NCBI GenBank assembly: GCA_019636875.1
Contig: JAHBWR010000001.1
Span: 1 to 64,000, forward strand
Direction: 5' to 3'
From: Nitrospira sp.
GTDB lineage: Bacteria; Nitrospirota; Nitrospiria; Nitrospirales; Nitrospiraceae
Length of the DNA stretch: 64,000 nucleotides
Numbering within the stretch: the first letter of the stretch is position 1; each line of letters begins with the position of its first letter. A program made the translations under genes and the position numbers. Positions 8,652 through 18,372 of the stretch are shown piece by piece. The notes beneath the pieces are model-generated. The model was not told where the DNA came from and searched no databases. It saw nothing but the letters and a program-made list of their open reading frames with translations.

Positions 8652-9748
8652 AGCTCATTGGGACTGCAAATAGACCGGGACGCGCTGCCTGGCTGGTCCT
8701 CATAGTATGGACTAGTGGGGTTCTCGGAGTAGGGTATGCTGAAGAGCCTCGATCGAGAGATGCGATGGTGGCATCGAAGGCACAGATGGTGGCAGATTCT
8801 CCAGTGACCTTGGGGCCGTCAGAACAGTCTGCGACAAGCGTACAGGCGCTCGCGATCAGCGAAAACGGTGTTCTCTATGCCGGTTCGTTTGGACACGGCG
8901 TATTCCGGACCGTGGATCGAGGGATCACATGGATTTCTGTGGGAGAGGGAGTCACCGATCCCTTTATCTTGAGTTTGGCGGTCGCGGGGAACGGGAATGT
9001 GTATGCCGGGACGTTTCGTGGGGGAGTGTTCCGATCCCGTGATGATGGCACGACGTGGCAGCCCGTGAATGAGGGACTGAAACGACTGGAAGTCAAATCG
9101 CTACTGACGGTCGATCATGAGCTCTATGCCGGAACGGGCGACGGCGTATATCGCCTCCGCCGTGACGATGATCGCTGGGTTCCTGTCACGACGGGGCTTG
9201 ATGACACATTAGTCCATTCGCTTGCACGGGCCAAGGATGGAACATTGTTTGCGGGCACCTCAGGAAAAGGGATTTTTCGACTGAGCCCTCGTTCTTCAGG
9301 GTGGGTTCGTGTCCGACATGGGCTGAAAGATCATGAAGGCATGATTGAAAACTTCATCCGTGTGCTGGTAATCGATCAGGACCAGAGTATTTTGGCCGGG
9401 ACCTTCGATGGGGGAGTCTTTCGCAGCACCGATGGCGGACTGACCTGGCGTCCCATTAGTCGGGCCCTTCCCAATGACTCTATCCGTGGCATCGTTCTGA
9501 GCGACCAAACCATGGTTGTTGCCACAGGGCACGGAATCTTTAAGACCGTTGATAAAGGGAAACAGTGGACCCCACTGAATAGAGGCCTCACGAACCTGTC
9601 CATTCAAGTATTATTGGGAGTCGGTGAGAGAGGCCTGTATGCGGGAACGAGTTCAGGGGTGTTCCGCAGTGACGATGGTCTTTCCTGGATAGCTGTGAAC
9701 GAAGGATTGGAGGTTGGGATCGCTCCACCTCCGTTTCTTTTTCGATAA
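8648..9748 (+). CDS. secreted seven-repeat beta-propeller protein (BNR/YCF48-like)
   Basis: 366 residues starting with a signal-like hydrophobic stretch (about 12-30, ending near YAEEP). The rest is seven copies of a motif of the form LYAGT-GVFRS-DGG-TW, the BNR/photosystem-II-assembly-like repeat; seven repeats would close a seven-bladed propeller. The protein is probably periplasmic or secreted. No catalytic Asp/Glu set typical of sialidases can be recognised, so a binding or assembly role is more likely. The start overlaps tatC (ATGA), so the gene is coupled to the translocase operon. Confidence 0.75.
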   Translation: MKLIGTANRPGRAAWLVLIVWTSGVLGVGYAEEPRSRDAMVASKAQMVADSPVTLGPSEQSATSVQALAISENGVLYAGSFGHGVFRTVDRGITWISVGEGVTDPFILSLAVAGNGNVYAGTFRGGVFRSRDDGTTWQPVNEGLKRLEVKSLLTVDHELYAGTGDGVYRLRRDDDRWVPVTTGLDDTLVHSLARAKDGTLFAGTSGKGIFRLSPRSSGWVRVRHGLKDHEGMIENFIRVLVIDQDQSILAGTFDGGVFRSTDGGLTWRPISRALPNDSIRGIVLSDQTMVVATGHGIFKTVDKGKQWTPLNRGLTNLSIQVLLGVGERGLYAGTSSGVFRSDDGLSWIAVNEGLEVGIAPPPFLFR

Positions 9749-9767
9749 AAATAGAAAGGATAACCTC

Positions 9768-10280
9768 ATGAGTGATGTGTCGAAGAATACACGGGCTACC
9801 ATCGCCGTGACGAGCAAGGGACAACCGATCGGAGAGATCGTACTCAAATTCCATCCGGACGTGGCGCCAGGTCATGTGAACAACTTCATCAAGCTTTCCA
9901 AGGAAGGGTTTTATAATGGAACGACATTTCACCGTGTCATCCCCGGTTTCATGATCCAGGGAGGAGACCCCAACAGTAAGACCGCGGACCGCTCTTCACA
10001 TGGGATGGGTGGACCTGGCTATAAAGTGAAGGCCGAATTCAATAGTACGCCCCACAAGCGTGGGATTGTCTCAATGGCGAGAGCCAACGATCCCGATAGT
10101 GCCGGATCACAGTTCTTCATTTGTGTCTCGGACGCTAACTTTCTGGACTGGCAATACACGGTGTTCGGAGAGGTCGAGAGCGGGATGGATGTCGCCGATA
10201 CGATCGTCAACATGAAACGGGATGGGCGGGACAATCCGTTAGAGCGTGCGGAAATGACCGTTACGATCAGTGAGCGCTAG
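9768..10280 (+). CDS. ppiB: cyclophilin-type peptidyl-prolyl isomerase
   Basis: 170 residues from ATG at 9768, preceded by AAAGGA. Cyclophilin motifs are clear: FHRVIPGFMIQGGDP, then GIVSMARA and GSQFFICVSD near the middle. The conserved Arg of FHRV and the Gln-Phe-Phe segment form the proline-binding pocket. The enzyme catalyses cis-trans isomerisation of X-Pro bonds. No signal peptide is seen, so it is cytoplasmic (PpiB type). A longer frame upstream overlaps the propeller gene and is not needed. Confidence 0.92.
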   Translation: MSDVSKNTRATIAVTSKGQPIGEIVLKFHPDVAPGHVNNFIKLSKEGFYNGTTFHRVIPGFMIQGGDPNSKTADRSSHGMGGPGYKVKAEFNSTPHKRGIVSMARANDPDSAGSQFFICVSDANFLDWQYTVFGEVESGMDVADTIVNMKRDGRDNPLERAEMTVTISER

Positions 10281-10286
10281 GTTTTC

Positions 10287-11027
10287 GTGATCATGCAGGT
10301 GAAGTCTCTGAGCCTACTGACAGCCGGGGTAGTACTAGGTTTGGTCGTGATGGCTGGATGTGCCGTTCCGCATGTGCCATCGAGAATTATCTATGAAGAC
10401 CCGGTGAATTTTGTTCGCTTGGAACAAGACTCCGAAGTCCTAGCCGAATGGCCCCCGACCCATCATGCGCACCCCTTTCTAATCGAACCTGAGCGATTAC
10501 GGAAGATCCTGTCGGGATTGATGGTGCAGGAGCATTGGATTGCTCTGAAACGATGGATGCGAGGCGAGTCTCCGCTGGTTCCAGCTTTCACGGACGAAGA
10601 ATTGACATTGCTATCGGTGCGATTGGCGGAAGCGCTCGCAGAGGCGAACTACAACGAACGAGTCACGTTCTATCTGAGCGAGCCTCAAACCTTCGCGAGG
10701 CGTATTATCACGACGGGAGGACTCTATATTCAGGGGACAGAACTGCATATGCTCTTGGGGAACTGGCGTATTATTTATGGTATTCCGGCCTACGGGATGA
10801 TCTATGATCGACGATATCCCATGCGTCCGACTGCAGCGAAAGGTTTTGACTTACGGTTCCAACCCACAGAGGCCGTCGTTCCGATTAACAACAGTCTGTT
10901 CGATGTCATCATCGCGAATGCCAAGGACGAGCTGGTCATTGATCTTTCGAAGCTTGACTCGTCTGGACCGTCGAGTTCGTTGCGTGATCCTTGCTTGAAA
11001 CAGGAAACCGACTGTGAAGGCTCGTAG
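10287..11027 (+). CDS. putative lipoprotein of unknown function
   Basis: 246 residues starting at GTG 10287 (or ATG 10293). A signal peptide of about 24 residues ends in the lipobox VMAGC, so the mature protein should be lipid-anchored. The body has no motif I recognise; it includes AQ-free helical stretches and a beta-rich half with YGMIYDRRYPMRPTAAKG. It follows the cyclophilin gene after only 6 bases. It is convergent with the glycosyltransferase gene. Confidence 0.65.
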   Translation: MIMQVKSLSLLTAGVVLGLVVMAGCAVPHVPSRIIYEDPVNFVRLEQDSEVLAEWPPTHHAHPFLIEPERLRKILSGLMVQEHWIALKRWMRGESPLVPAFTDEELTLLSVRLAEALAEANYNERVTFYLSEPQTFARRIITTGGLYIQGTELHMLLGNWRIIYGIPAYGMIYDRRYPMRPTAAKGFDLRFQPTEAVVPINNSLFDVIIANAKDELVIDLSKLDSSGPSSSLRDPCLKQETDCEGS

Positions 11028-11034
11028 TGAGTTG

Positions 11035-12018
11035 TCAACGATGAAAGCTCATCTTGGGCACTTCTAGGAGTCCTTCGATAAGGGACGACCAGCCCAACTT
11101 ACTCTGGCCTTGCACCCGGTCCGTGAAACGAATGGGTATTTCACGAATCTCGGCACCGAGTTGAACGGCTCGCCAGGCCAACTCTACCTGAAAGACGTAT
11201 CCCTTCGCGCCTACTGTTTCTAGGCGCATCCTCATCAACAGGTCGCGATGATAACATCGAAATCCGCCTGTCCAGTCCTGGATCATCGGACCTAAAAAGA
11301 GCCGGACATAGGTGTTGCCGCAGCGAGAGACCAGGCGTCGCTTGGCGTCCCAGTTGTCGGTACTTCCACCAGGCACGTAGCGACTGCCGATCACTAGGTT
11401 GGCGGTTTTGCTACCGTGCACCAAGCGGGGTAAGTCCCACGGTGCGTGGCTGAAATCACAATCCATTTCGATGATACGGTCGTACTTCCGTTGGAGCGCC
11501 CAGTTAAACCCCGCCAAATAAGCTGGCCCAAGCCCCTGTTTTTGTGGCCGATGCAAAACATGGACATGCCTATGTTTACAACTCAGTTCATCGGCGAGTT
11601 GTCCGGTTCCATCCGGTGAATTATCATCGACGACTAAAATATCAGCGACGAGATAGCGACCAATCGCATTGATGAGCGCTTCAAGGTTGGATCGTTCGTT
11701 GTACGTTGGAAGTACAATGACGATCGATTGGTCGAAGGTGAATGGTGAGTTGGGGACAAGCGGGCTGCCGAGCGAAAGCTGGGAATATTCAGGGGATGGA
11801 CCATCGGGAGGTATGTGTTCGCTGATGGCAATGCGCGCGCTATCGGCTCCACGAGCGACGAGGTATTCGACGCACTCAAAATTCTGGACGAGATAGGCTT
11901 CGTCGGTGTTCAACTGTTTTAAGGAGAACGATCGGTCAACGGTTGAGACTCGGCAATAGCGTATTGGGGGAGTCTTGTCCTCCTCACACGATGCGGGGAG
12001 TGGTTGACCGATAGGCAT
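11035..12018 (-). CDS. family 2 glycosyltransferase, polyprenol-phosphate mannose synthase-like
   Basis: 327 residues. From about residue 98 it shows the dolichol/polyprenol-phosphate mannose synthase pattern: VLPTYNERSNLE, VVDDNSPDGTG, the metal-binding EMDCDFSH, WTGGFRCY and QGQSKLG. These enzymes move a sugar from GDP or UDP to a polyprenyl phosphate at the membrane. No C-terminal GtrA-like membrane domain is present. The first ~95 residues are an extra N-terminal region not typical of the family, and no ribosome site precedes ATG 12018. No better internal start was found. Confidence 0.85.
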   Translation of the reverse strand: MPIGQPLPASCEEDKTPPIRYCRVSTVDRSFSLKQLNTDEAYLVQNFECVEYLVARGADSARIAISEHIPPDGPSPEYSQLSLGSPLVPNSPFTFDQSIVIVLPTYNERSNLEALINAIGRYLVADILVVDDNSPDGTGQLADELSCKHRHVHVLHRPQKQGLGPAYLAGFNWALQRKYDRIIEMDCDFSHAPWDLPRLVHGSKTANLVIGSRYVPGGSTDNWDAKRRLVSRCGNTYVRLFLGPMIQDWTGGFRCYHRDLLMRMRLETVGAKGYVFQVELAWRAVQLGAEIREIPIRFTDRVQGQSKLGWSSLIEGLLEVPKMSFHR

Positions 12019-12141
12019 AAGGATTTAGGCGTATGCCATCTGATAGTCGCTCGACGAAGTTTGCTTCAAAGGCAGAAGTGGGCGGATTCTAGATGACTAC
12101 ACCGAGTCGTGCAAGTAGATGCGCGTGCGAGTCGTTCATTT

Positions 12142-12170
12142 TTGACAGTGCGAGAACCGCTGTGTTACAG
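12142..12170 (+). promoter_or_regulatory. candidate sigma70 promoter for the flavoprotein gene
   Basis: TTGACA at 12142-12147 is followed after 17 bases by TTACAG at 12165-12170, about 57 bases before the start codon at 12228. The -35 box is perfect and the -10 box is weak. It lies in the divergent spacer between the glycosyltransferase and the flavoprotein gene. Confidence 0.45.
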
Positions 12171-12227
12171 TCCGCGAATCGTTGATATTCCTAGCTTTTT
12201 GATCATATGGAGTAAAGGGTAATTGTT

Positions 12228-13586
12228 ATGAGTGGATCGCGGCCACATGTGATTATTGTTGCAGGAGCAGGGCCGGCCGGCATGGCCGTCGCCAGTTCGC
12301 TTTCGAAAGCCGGACATGAAATCATCATTCTCAATCGAGACATCAGATTCGGGGGGTTGGCCGAGTATGGAATCTTCCCGTCTAAATTGAAACTCCGGGG
12401 TGGTCTTAAGAAACAGTATTGGGAGCTCCTTCAGCAGAAAAATGTGCACTATTTCGGCAATGTCTCGATTGGAAACGGGAAAGACCTCACGGTTGATGAT
12501 GTCCGTGGACTTGGAGCAAGCGCGGTTGTGTTCACCATTGGGGCGCAAGGAACGAAAGCGATCGGAGTGGAGGGAGATTCAGCGCAGGGTGTGTTCCACG
12601 CGAAAGATGTCGTGTATCACTACAATCGTCTTCCCGGTTTTGGCGACAAACCCTTTGAAGTGGGAAAACATGTTTGTGTAATTGGCGCCGGGGACGTGAT
12701 GGTGGACATTGCCCACTGGTTGGTTCGCTATAAGAAGGTTGAGCGGGTCACGGCCATTGTCAGACGAGGCCCAGTGGAACGAAAGTACAACCCGAAGGAG
12801 ATCCGTAGTATCTGTGCCAATATGGATCTAGAAGGGATCCGTGGGGAGTTCGAGCGGATCAAAGATCGTTTGGCCAAGGTTGGACAGAACCATGATGAGG
12901 TCTTAAAAGGTTTTACGGATGAATTCACGAAGTGCGAGCCTCCGGTATCAGAAACAAAAATGGGCTTCCGTTTCCTGGCTTCCCCAAAGCGTATTTTGGT
13001 AGACGAGCACAACCGTGTTCGTGCGCTGGAAATGGAGGATAATCGGTTGGATCCAAAGGGCGAGGATACCGTCGCGGTCGGCTTGAAGCAGTACTATGAA
13101 TTTCCCTGTGATGCGGTCGTCTTTGCCGTTGGTGACAAAGTTGATGAGACTGTCGGGCTCCCCTACAAGAATGGGATATTTATTACCAACCCCAACAAAA
13201 CGGGTAACGATCCTGACGATGCGCTTTTTCAGGCTTACGACGAGACGAGCGGGAACGTGATAGACGGTGTTTTCCTTGCTGGGTGGGCTAGAAAAGCGAG
13301 TGAAGGTCTTGTCGGCGTGGCGAAGCGCGACGGTGATTGGTGTGCAGAGGTTGTGGAGCGCTATCTGTCGACTAAAAACTCGGGTGGGGGGGATGCAAAG
13401 ACGGTGTTGGACCAGTTACATTCCCTGCTCAGAACGCGACAGAGTCGTCCTGTTGATGTGAACGGGCTGCGGGCGCTTGAAGTGGCGGAGCGCTCATTCG
13501 TTGGGAAAACTGACTGTATCGGGGAGTTCAAATTTACAGCGAATCAAGACATGCTGGCCTGTATCGAACAGGGGAAGTCGTCCTAG
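12228..13586 (+). CDS. ferredoxin-NADP reductase/adrenodoxin reductase-like FAD flavoprotein
   Basis: 452 residues. An N-terminal FAD-binding motif GAGPAGMAVASSL and an NADPH-binding motif GAGDVMVDIAHWL (near residue 150) give the two-dinucleotide layout of adrenodoxin reductase/FprA and of the glutamate synthase small subunit. The C-terminal GWARKASEGLVGVAKRDGD resembles the FprA flavin-closing motif (GW-RG-G-IG--K). No iron-sulfur cysteine clusters are seen, arguing against a GltD-type protein. The probable role is electron transfer between NADPH and ferredoxin or a related carrier. It ends 15 bases from convergent nadK, with which it shares the NADP theme. Confidence 0.75.
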   Translation: MSGSRPHVIIVAGAGPAGMAVASSLSKAGHEIIILNRDIRFGGLAEYGIFPSKLKLRGGLKKQYWELLQQKNVHYFGNVSIGNGKDLTVDDVRGLGASAVVFTIGAQGTKAIGVEGDSAQGVFHAKDVVYHYNRLPGFGDKPFEVGKHVCVIGAGDVMVDIAHWLVRYKKVERVTAIVRRGPVERKYNPKEIRSICANMDLEGIRGEFERIKDRLAKVGQNHDEVLKGFTDEFTKCEPPVSETKMGFRFLASPKRILVDEHNRVRALEMEDNRLDPKGEDTVAVGLKQYYEFPCDAVVFAVGDKVDETVGLPYKNGIFITNPNKTGNDPDDALFQAYDETSGNVIDGVFLAGWARKASEGLVGVAKRDGDWCAEVVERYLSTKNSGGGDAKTVLDQLHSLLRTRQSRPVDVNGLRALEVAERSFVGKTDCIGEFKFTANQDMLACIEQGKSS

Positions 13587-13600
13587 TGAGGTTGAAGTCG

Positions 13601-14461
13601 TTATCCGTGTCCCCATTTTAGCTTTCCCCTCAACACCTCATAGTAGTGGCTCTCGGGAAAACGAATCAATCGAGTCCGATAGTCCGACGCTTTGATGACT
13701 GCGTTATCTCCCTGGATAATGGCGACTCCCACCTGACCGTCGAGCGTGACCATCGATCCTTCATCCTGACTCGTTAAGGTAACGTCAATCACCACATTGC
13801 TCGGCACGATAAGCGGCCGATGGCTCAAGGTGTGTGGAGAAATGGGTGTCAAAATGAGGGCCTGCACGCCAGGATTGATGATGGGCCCCCCTGCAGAAAG
13901 TGAGTAGGCAGTGGATCCTGTAGGTGTTCCGATGATAAGGCCGTCCCCTCTCAGGTTTGTGACGAATTGACCGTCGATCGAAATCTGTAGGTCGATCATA
14001 CGGGCGAGGGTACCTTTGCTGATGACCACATCATTGAGGACAGTTCCTCGGGCGACGGTTTCTCCATGGCGATGGATATGGGTTGCCAACATCAGCCGCT
14101 CATCGAGGATGCAATCGTTGGCAAATACTCGGTCGAGCGAGGGATAGAGATTGTCCAGCCTCACTTCGGTCAGAAAGCCAAGACCACCCATGTTGACGCC
14201 GAGAATGGGAATGCTCCGTTCTGCTGCGAGGCGCGCAGCACTCAGGATGGTCCCGTCTCCACCTAATACCAAGAGGACGTCTGCCTTCTGAGCCAGTTGG
14301 GTTTTCGGCATACCACCCGGTTCGTTCAGCAACGCTGCAGATGTTGTATCAAGCAGGACGTCGATGCTGCGGGCACGGAGCCAGGCAACGACCCCTAACA
14401 ACGTACTCTTGACCTCTAGAAACTTGGGCTTAGTTAAAATACCAATACTTTTGCTTCTCAT
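13601..14461 (-). CDS. nadK: NAD kinase
   Basis: 286 residues with all family signatures: the ATP/polyphosphate loop LGGDGTILSAAR, NDVVISKG, and TPTGSTAYSLSAGGP. It phosphorylates NAD to NADP in the cytoplasm. The length is normal for bacterial NadK. The gene is convergent with the flavoprotein gene and divergent from clpC. Confidence 0.95.
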   Translation of the reverse strand: MRSKSIGILTKPKFLEVKSTLLGVVAWLRARSIDVLLDTTSAALLNEPGGMPKTQLAQKADVLLVLGGDGTILSAARLAAERSIPILGVNMGGLGFLTEVRLDNLYPSLDRVFANDCILDERLMLATHIHRHGETVARGTVLNDVVISKGTLARMIDLQISIDGQFVTNLRGDGLIIGTPTGSTAYSLSAGGPIINPGVQALILTPISPHTLSHRPLIVPSNVVIDVTLTSQDEGSMVTLDGQVGVAIIQGDNAVIKASDYRTRLIRFPESHYYEVLRGKLKWGHG

Positions 14462-14623
14462 TCGGTGTGTGTATAGAGGAGAAAATGAGTGTGATTGTAT
14501 AGAGATATTTCTTTTTATGTCAATGAGAAGTCTCTTCCCGTTTTATATGGATATCAATTTTGGCAGGACTGAGAACTATACAATTGATGCTGTTATGTCA
14601 CCAGTCTGGTTCTCCTCGCAACC

Positions 14624-14652
14624 TTGACTCTCAATCATACTGTGGTTAGAAT
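14624..14652 (+). promoter_or_regulatory. candidate sigma70 promoter for clpC
   Basis: TTGACT at 14624-14629 and TAGAAT at 14647-14652 are separated by 17 bases, each one mismatch from consensus. The predicted start site near 14659 gives a leader of about 60 bases before ATG 14721. I see no CtsR-type direct heptamer repeat in the leader. Confidence 0.55.
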
Positions 14653-14720
14653 TAGGTCAAGATTTTTCAAGGGTTTTGCTCCAGCGCAGCCAAGGTGTGC
14701 ACTCACTAAGAGGAGGCAGG

Positions 14721-17147
14721 ATGTTCGAACGATTTACTGACAAAGGTCGAAAGATCATCATCCTTGCGCGGGAAGAAGCCGAACGTCATCAAAACGATTA
14801 CCTCGGCACCGAACATTTGGTCTTGGCGATCCTCCGTGAGTCGGATGGGATTGCGCTGATGATCCTCAAAAAGATGGGACTATCCACAGAGCAGATCCGG
14901 CTAGAAATCGAACGGAATCTGCCCGGTGGAGGGACGACGATGACATTCGGGGAAATCCCGTTTAGTCCTCGAGTGAAGAAGGTGATCGAGTACGGTGTTG
15001 AGGAAGCGAGGCTGCTGGGTCACAATCATATCGGCAGTGAGCATCTCCTTCTTGGTCTCCTCCGTGAAGAGGAAGGAATCGGGGGGAAAATCCTTCGGAG
15101 CTTAGGTGCCAATCTTCTCACAGCGCGGCAATTGACCGTAACGTTCCTGCGGAAGTCCGCGCCACGGGAGAGGGATCGGAAGAGTAATACGCCGGCGCTT
15201 GACGAATTCGGTCGGGATCTGACCCAGTTGGCGCAAGAAGGCCAGCTGGATCCTGTGATCGGACGGGCTGATGAAATTGAACGCGTCCTCCAGATTCTGA
15301 GCCGAAGAAGTAAGAATAATCCGGTATTGATCGGTGAGTCCGGTGTCGGTAAGACGGCGATTGTGGAAGGGCTTGCTCAACGAATCATCCAATCGGAAGT
15401 TCCTGATAACCTGCTCTCTCGTCGAGTCATTGCGTTGGATCTTGGCTCGCTCGTCGCAGGGACCAAGTATCGCGGGCAGTTCGAAGAACGCCTCAAGGTT
15501 GTCATGAAGGAAATCGTGCAAGCTGGGAATATCATCATTTTTATTGATGAGCTTCATACGCTGGTAGGGGCGGGAGCTGCGGAGGGATCGATCGATGCTT
15601 CCAATATGCTGAAACCTGCTCTCTCACGGGGTGAGATTCAGTGTATTGGGGCCACAACGTTAGATGAATACCGTAAACACATTGAAAAGGACGGGGCGCT
15701 GAAGCGGCGTTTCCAGCCGATATACGTTCAACCGCCCAATCTCGATGAAACAATCCGTATTATCCAAGGCCTTCGAGATCGATATGAGGAGCATCATGGC
15801 GTCGAAATCACAGAGGATGCCATTGTTGAAGCCGTGAAGTTATCAGATCGGTATATTACCGATCGGTTCCTACCAGACAAGGCCATTGATCTCATCGATG
15901 AAACTGGGTCTCGTGCCAAGCTCCAAACGTACGCCCTTCCGTCTGAACTGAAGGCGATGGAGCAGGAACTCAAAAAAGTCGCGCGCGAGAAGGAACTCTC
16001 GATCTCCATGCAGAACTTTGAGGAGGCGGTTCGGCATCGGGAGGAAGAAGAACGGCTGCGTAAGTTACTTGATGAATCCAAGCGCGAGTGGAAAAAGAAT
16101 CAGGAAAAGAACAAGCCTGTGATCGGCAAAGAGGATGTTGCTTACGTCGTGTCTAAAATGACCGGGATCCCGCTCTTCAAGTTGGAAGAGGAGGAATCGA
16201 ACAAGTTGCTGCGAATGGAAGAGTTCTTGCATAAACGCGTGGTCGGGCAAAATGAAGCCATTTCCGCCGTGGCACGTGCCATCCGTCGATCCCGAGCTGG
16301 CCTGAAGGAGGCCAAAAAGCCGATTGGTTCGTTCATCTTCCTCGGACCGACAGGTGTCGGAAAGACAGAATTGGCGAGAACATTAGCGGAGTTCTTGTTC
16401 AATAGCGAGGACGCATTGATTCGTGTCGACATGTCGGAATACCAGGAGAAGTTTACGAGTTCTCGTCTATTCGGAGCGCCTCCCGGTTATGTGGGGTATG
16501 AGGAGGGAGGACAGTTGACCGAGAAAGTGCGTCGTCGGCCGTACTCAGTCGTACTCTTCGATGAAATTGAAAAGGCACATCCCGACGTGTTTAATGTATT
16601 ACTGCAAGTGCTAGATGATGGGGTGTTGACTGATAGTCTAGGCCGAAAGGTTGACTTTAAGAACACCGTCGTCATTATGACTTCCAATATTGGGACCAAG
16701 ATGATTCAAAAAGGCGTGTCGCTTGGGTTCCAGAGCACCGAAGGTGAAGCGGCACGGAAGAAGAAGGATGAGGTCCTCGGTGAGCTTCGGAAATCGTTCA
16801 GCCCAGAGTTTTTGAACCGAATTGATGAAATAGTGATTTTCCATCAGCTGGAGAAAGAGCAGCTTTACTCTATTTTGGACATTCTTCTTCGTGAATTGAA
16901 TCTGAGGTTGTTGGACAAGGGAATAGAGATTGAGGTCGATGACGAAGTCAAACAATGGTTGATTCAGGAAGGCTATGAGCCGTTGTACGGAGCCAGGCCT
17001 ATGCGGCGTGCCATCCAACGTGCTATTGGGGACCCACTTTCGGATGAGCTCATCAGAGGACGATTCAAGGAAAGTCGGAAGGTAAAAGTCGTGCTTCGCG
17101 ACGGAGCCCCAACCTTCATAGAGCAGGAGGCGATGGCCGGAGTCTGA
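14721..17147 (+). CDS. clpC: ATP-dependent Clp protease ATPase subunit ClpC
   Basis: 808 residues from ATG 14721, preceded by AGAGGAGG. The order is: double Clp N domain (1-150), first AAA domain with GESGVGKTA, a middle domain with the UVR-like [18 protein letters not shown], second AAA domain with GPTGVGKTE, and a C-terminal domain containing [15 protein letters not shown]. ClpC unfolds substrates and feeds them to ClpP. The short N-terminal extension up to 14676 is not needed. A perfect 16-bp stem follows the gene. Confidence 0.95.
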   Translation: MFERFTDKGRKIIILAREEAERHQNDYLGTEHLVLAILRESDGIALMILKKMGLSTEQIRLEIERNLPGGGTTMTFGEIPFSPRVKKVIEYGVEEARLLGHNHIGSEHLLLGLLREEEGIGGKILRSLGANLLTARQLTVTFLRKSAPRERDRKSNTPALDEFGRDLTQLAQEGQLDPVIGRADEIERVLQILSRRSKNNPVLIGESGVGKTAIVEGLAQRIIQSEVPDNLLSRRVIALDLGSLVAGTKYRGQFEERLKVVMKEIVQAGNIIIFIDELHTLVGAGAAEGSIDASNMLKPALSRGEIQCIGATTLDEYRKHIEKDGALKRRFQPIYVQPPNLDETIRIIQGLRDRYEEHHGVEITEDAIVEAVKLSDRYITDRFLPDKAIDLIDETGSRAKLQTYALPSELKAMEQELKKVAREKELSISMQNFEEAVRHREEEERLRKLLDESKREWKKNQEKNKPVIGKEDVAYVVSKMTGIPLFKLEEEESNKLLRMEEFLHKRVVGQNEAISAVARAIRRSRAGLKEAKKPIGSFIFLGPTGVGKTELARTLAEFLFNSEDALIRVDMSEYQEKFTSSRLFGAPPGYVGYEEGGQLTEKVRRRPYSVVLFDEIEKAHPDVFNVLLQVLDDGVLTDSLGRKVDFKNTVVIMTSNIGTKMIQKGVSLGFQSTEGEAARKKKDEVLGELRKSFSPEFLNRIDEIVIFHQLEKEQLYSILDILLRELNLRLLDKGIEIEVDDEVKQWLIQEGYEPLYGARPMRRAIQRAIGDPLSDELIRGRFKESRKVKVVLRDGAPTFIEQEAMAGV

Positions 17148-17181
17148 TGCCTTCGTGAGTATCAGAGTGTCGATCTAGTCC

Positions 17182-17220
17182 GAAACGGCCTCTGCGGTGA
17201 ATCCCCGCAGAGGCCGTTTC
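17182..17220 (+). terminator. hairpin terminator after clpC
   Basis: A perfect 16-bp inverted repeat, GAAACGGCCTCTGCGG at 17182-17197 and its complement at 17205-17220, with a 7-base loop. Only a short ATT follows, not a T-run, so release may be inefficient or factor-assisted. It lies 25 bases before the likely tsaD start and should uncouple clpC from the downstream genes. Confidence 0.7.
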
Positions 17221-17244
17221 ATTAGTAGGTGTGTGTGGTTCCAT

Positions 17245-18372
17245 ATGCAGATCAATCTTTCTTCTCATCACGTAGAACCTCCAGGTTGTGTCAGGTGGCG
17301 TCCTGGGTCGGTGCTTGGTATTGAATCTTCATGTGATGAAACAGCTGCTGCCATCATTGACCACAAGGGAACAGTGTTATCGAACGTTGTCTCTTCTCAG
17401 ATAGGCATTCATGAAAAATTCGGCGGCATCGTCCCTGAATTGGCCGCCCGAGCCCATCTCGGCCTGATCGATCAGGTTGTAGAACAGGCGTTGTCGCAGG
17501 CTCATGTCTCGAAGTGCGACCTTGGCGCGATCGCTGTGACTCAAGGGCCTGGTCTTGCTGGTGCGCTGTTGGTCGGTACAAGCTACGCGAAGGCCCTCAG
17601 CTATGGATTGAGCATTCCAATCGTTGGGGTCAATCATCTGCAAGGGCATATAGCCTCGGCGTGGATTGCAGATCCGACGTTTCCGGTCTCATGTATTGTT
17701 CTGGTTGTCTCGGGAGGGCATACGCATCTCTATCGGCGAGAAATTGATGGAGGCTGTGTTCTGCTCGGTCGTACTCGCGATGATGCTGCCGGTGAAGCCT
17801 TTGATAAGGGGGCCCAGATGCTTGGACTCGGCTATCCGGGGGGACCGGCTATTGATAGGGTCGCCCGTTCCGGGGATCCAGGAGCGATTGCCTTCCCTCG
17901 ATTCCGAGGCGGAAAACACAGCCTAGACTTCAGTTTCAGCGGCCTCAAGACGTCGTTGCTCTACAAGTTGCGTGACAGGGTGGGCGCTCCATCTCCTGAT
18001 CAGATCGCCGACTTGGCGGCCAGTTATCAGGAAGCGATTGTGGACGTCTTGGTTGCCAAAGCGTTCGTTGCGCTCGAGCGGGGGAACTTGGATGCTCTGG
18101 CAGTCGTCGGCGGTGTCTCTGCGAACTCACGGCTGCGGATGCTCTTAAATGAGCGGGCAGCACGGTCTTGTATTCGTCTCGCGATTCCTCCGGCCGAATA
18201 TTGCACCGATAATGCTGCGATGATTGCAGCAGCAGGACGTCAACTGCTCGTGAGCGGAGCACAACCATCGTTTGGCGTGGAGGTTGATTCGATGGCTGCC
18301 CCAACATTGATTGCAATGGAACCTCATGAGCGTGAGAGTTCCGACCCCAAGAAGGAGGCGAGCTATTTCTAA
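17245..18372 (+). CDS. tsaD: tRNA N6-adenosine threonylcarbamoyltransferase TsaD
   Basis: The TsaD core starts with LGIESSCDETAAAI and contains the metal-binding GVNHLQGHIASAW (two His), VSGGHTHLY, and the C-terminal CTDNAAMIAAAG. It transfers the threonylcarbamoyl group to A37 of tRNA, working with TsaB (present at 6.2 kb) and TsaE. The start is uncertain: ATG 17245 gives 375 residues, while GTG 17311 gives 353 and begins just before the conserved core, closer to the usual length. The gene's 3' end overlaps hflX. Confidence 0.92.
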   Translation: MQINLSSHHVEPPGCVRWRPGSVLGIESSCDETAAAIIDHKGTVLSNVVSSQIGIHEKFGGIVPELAARAHLGLIDQVVEQALSQAHVSKCDLGAIAVTQGPGLAGALLVGTSYAKALSYGLSIPIVGVNHLQGHIASAWIADPTFPVSCIVLVVSGGHTHLYRREIDGGCVLLGRTRDDAAGEAFDKGAQMLGLGYPGGPAIDRVARSGDPGAIAFPRFRGGKHSLDFSFSGLKTSLLYKLRDRVGAPSPDQIADLAASYQEAIVDVLVAKAFVALERGNLDALAVVGGVSANSRLRMLLNERAARSCIRLAIPPAEYCTDNAAMIAAAGRQLLVSGAQPSFGVEVDSMAAPTLIAMEPHERESSDPKKEASYF

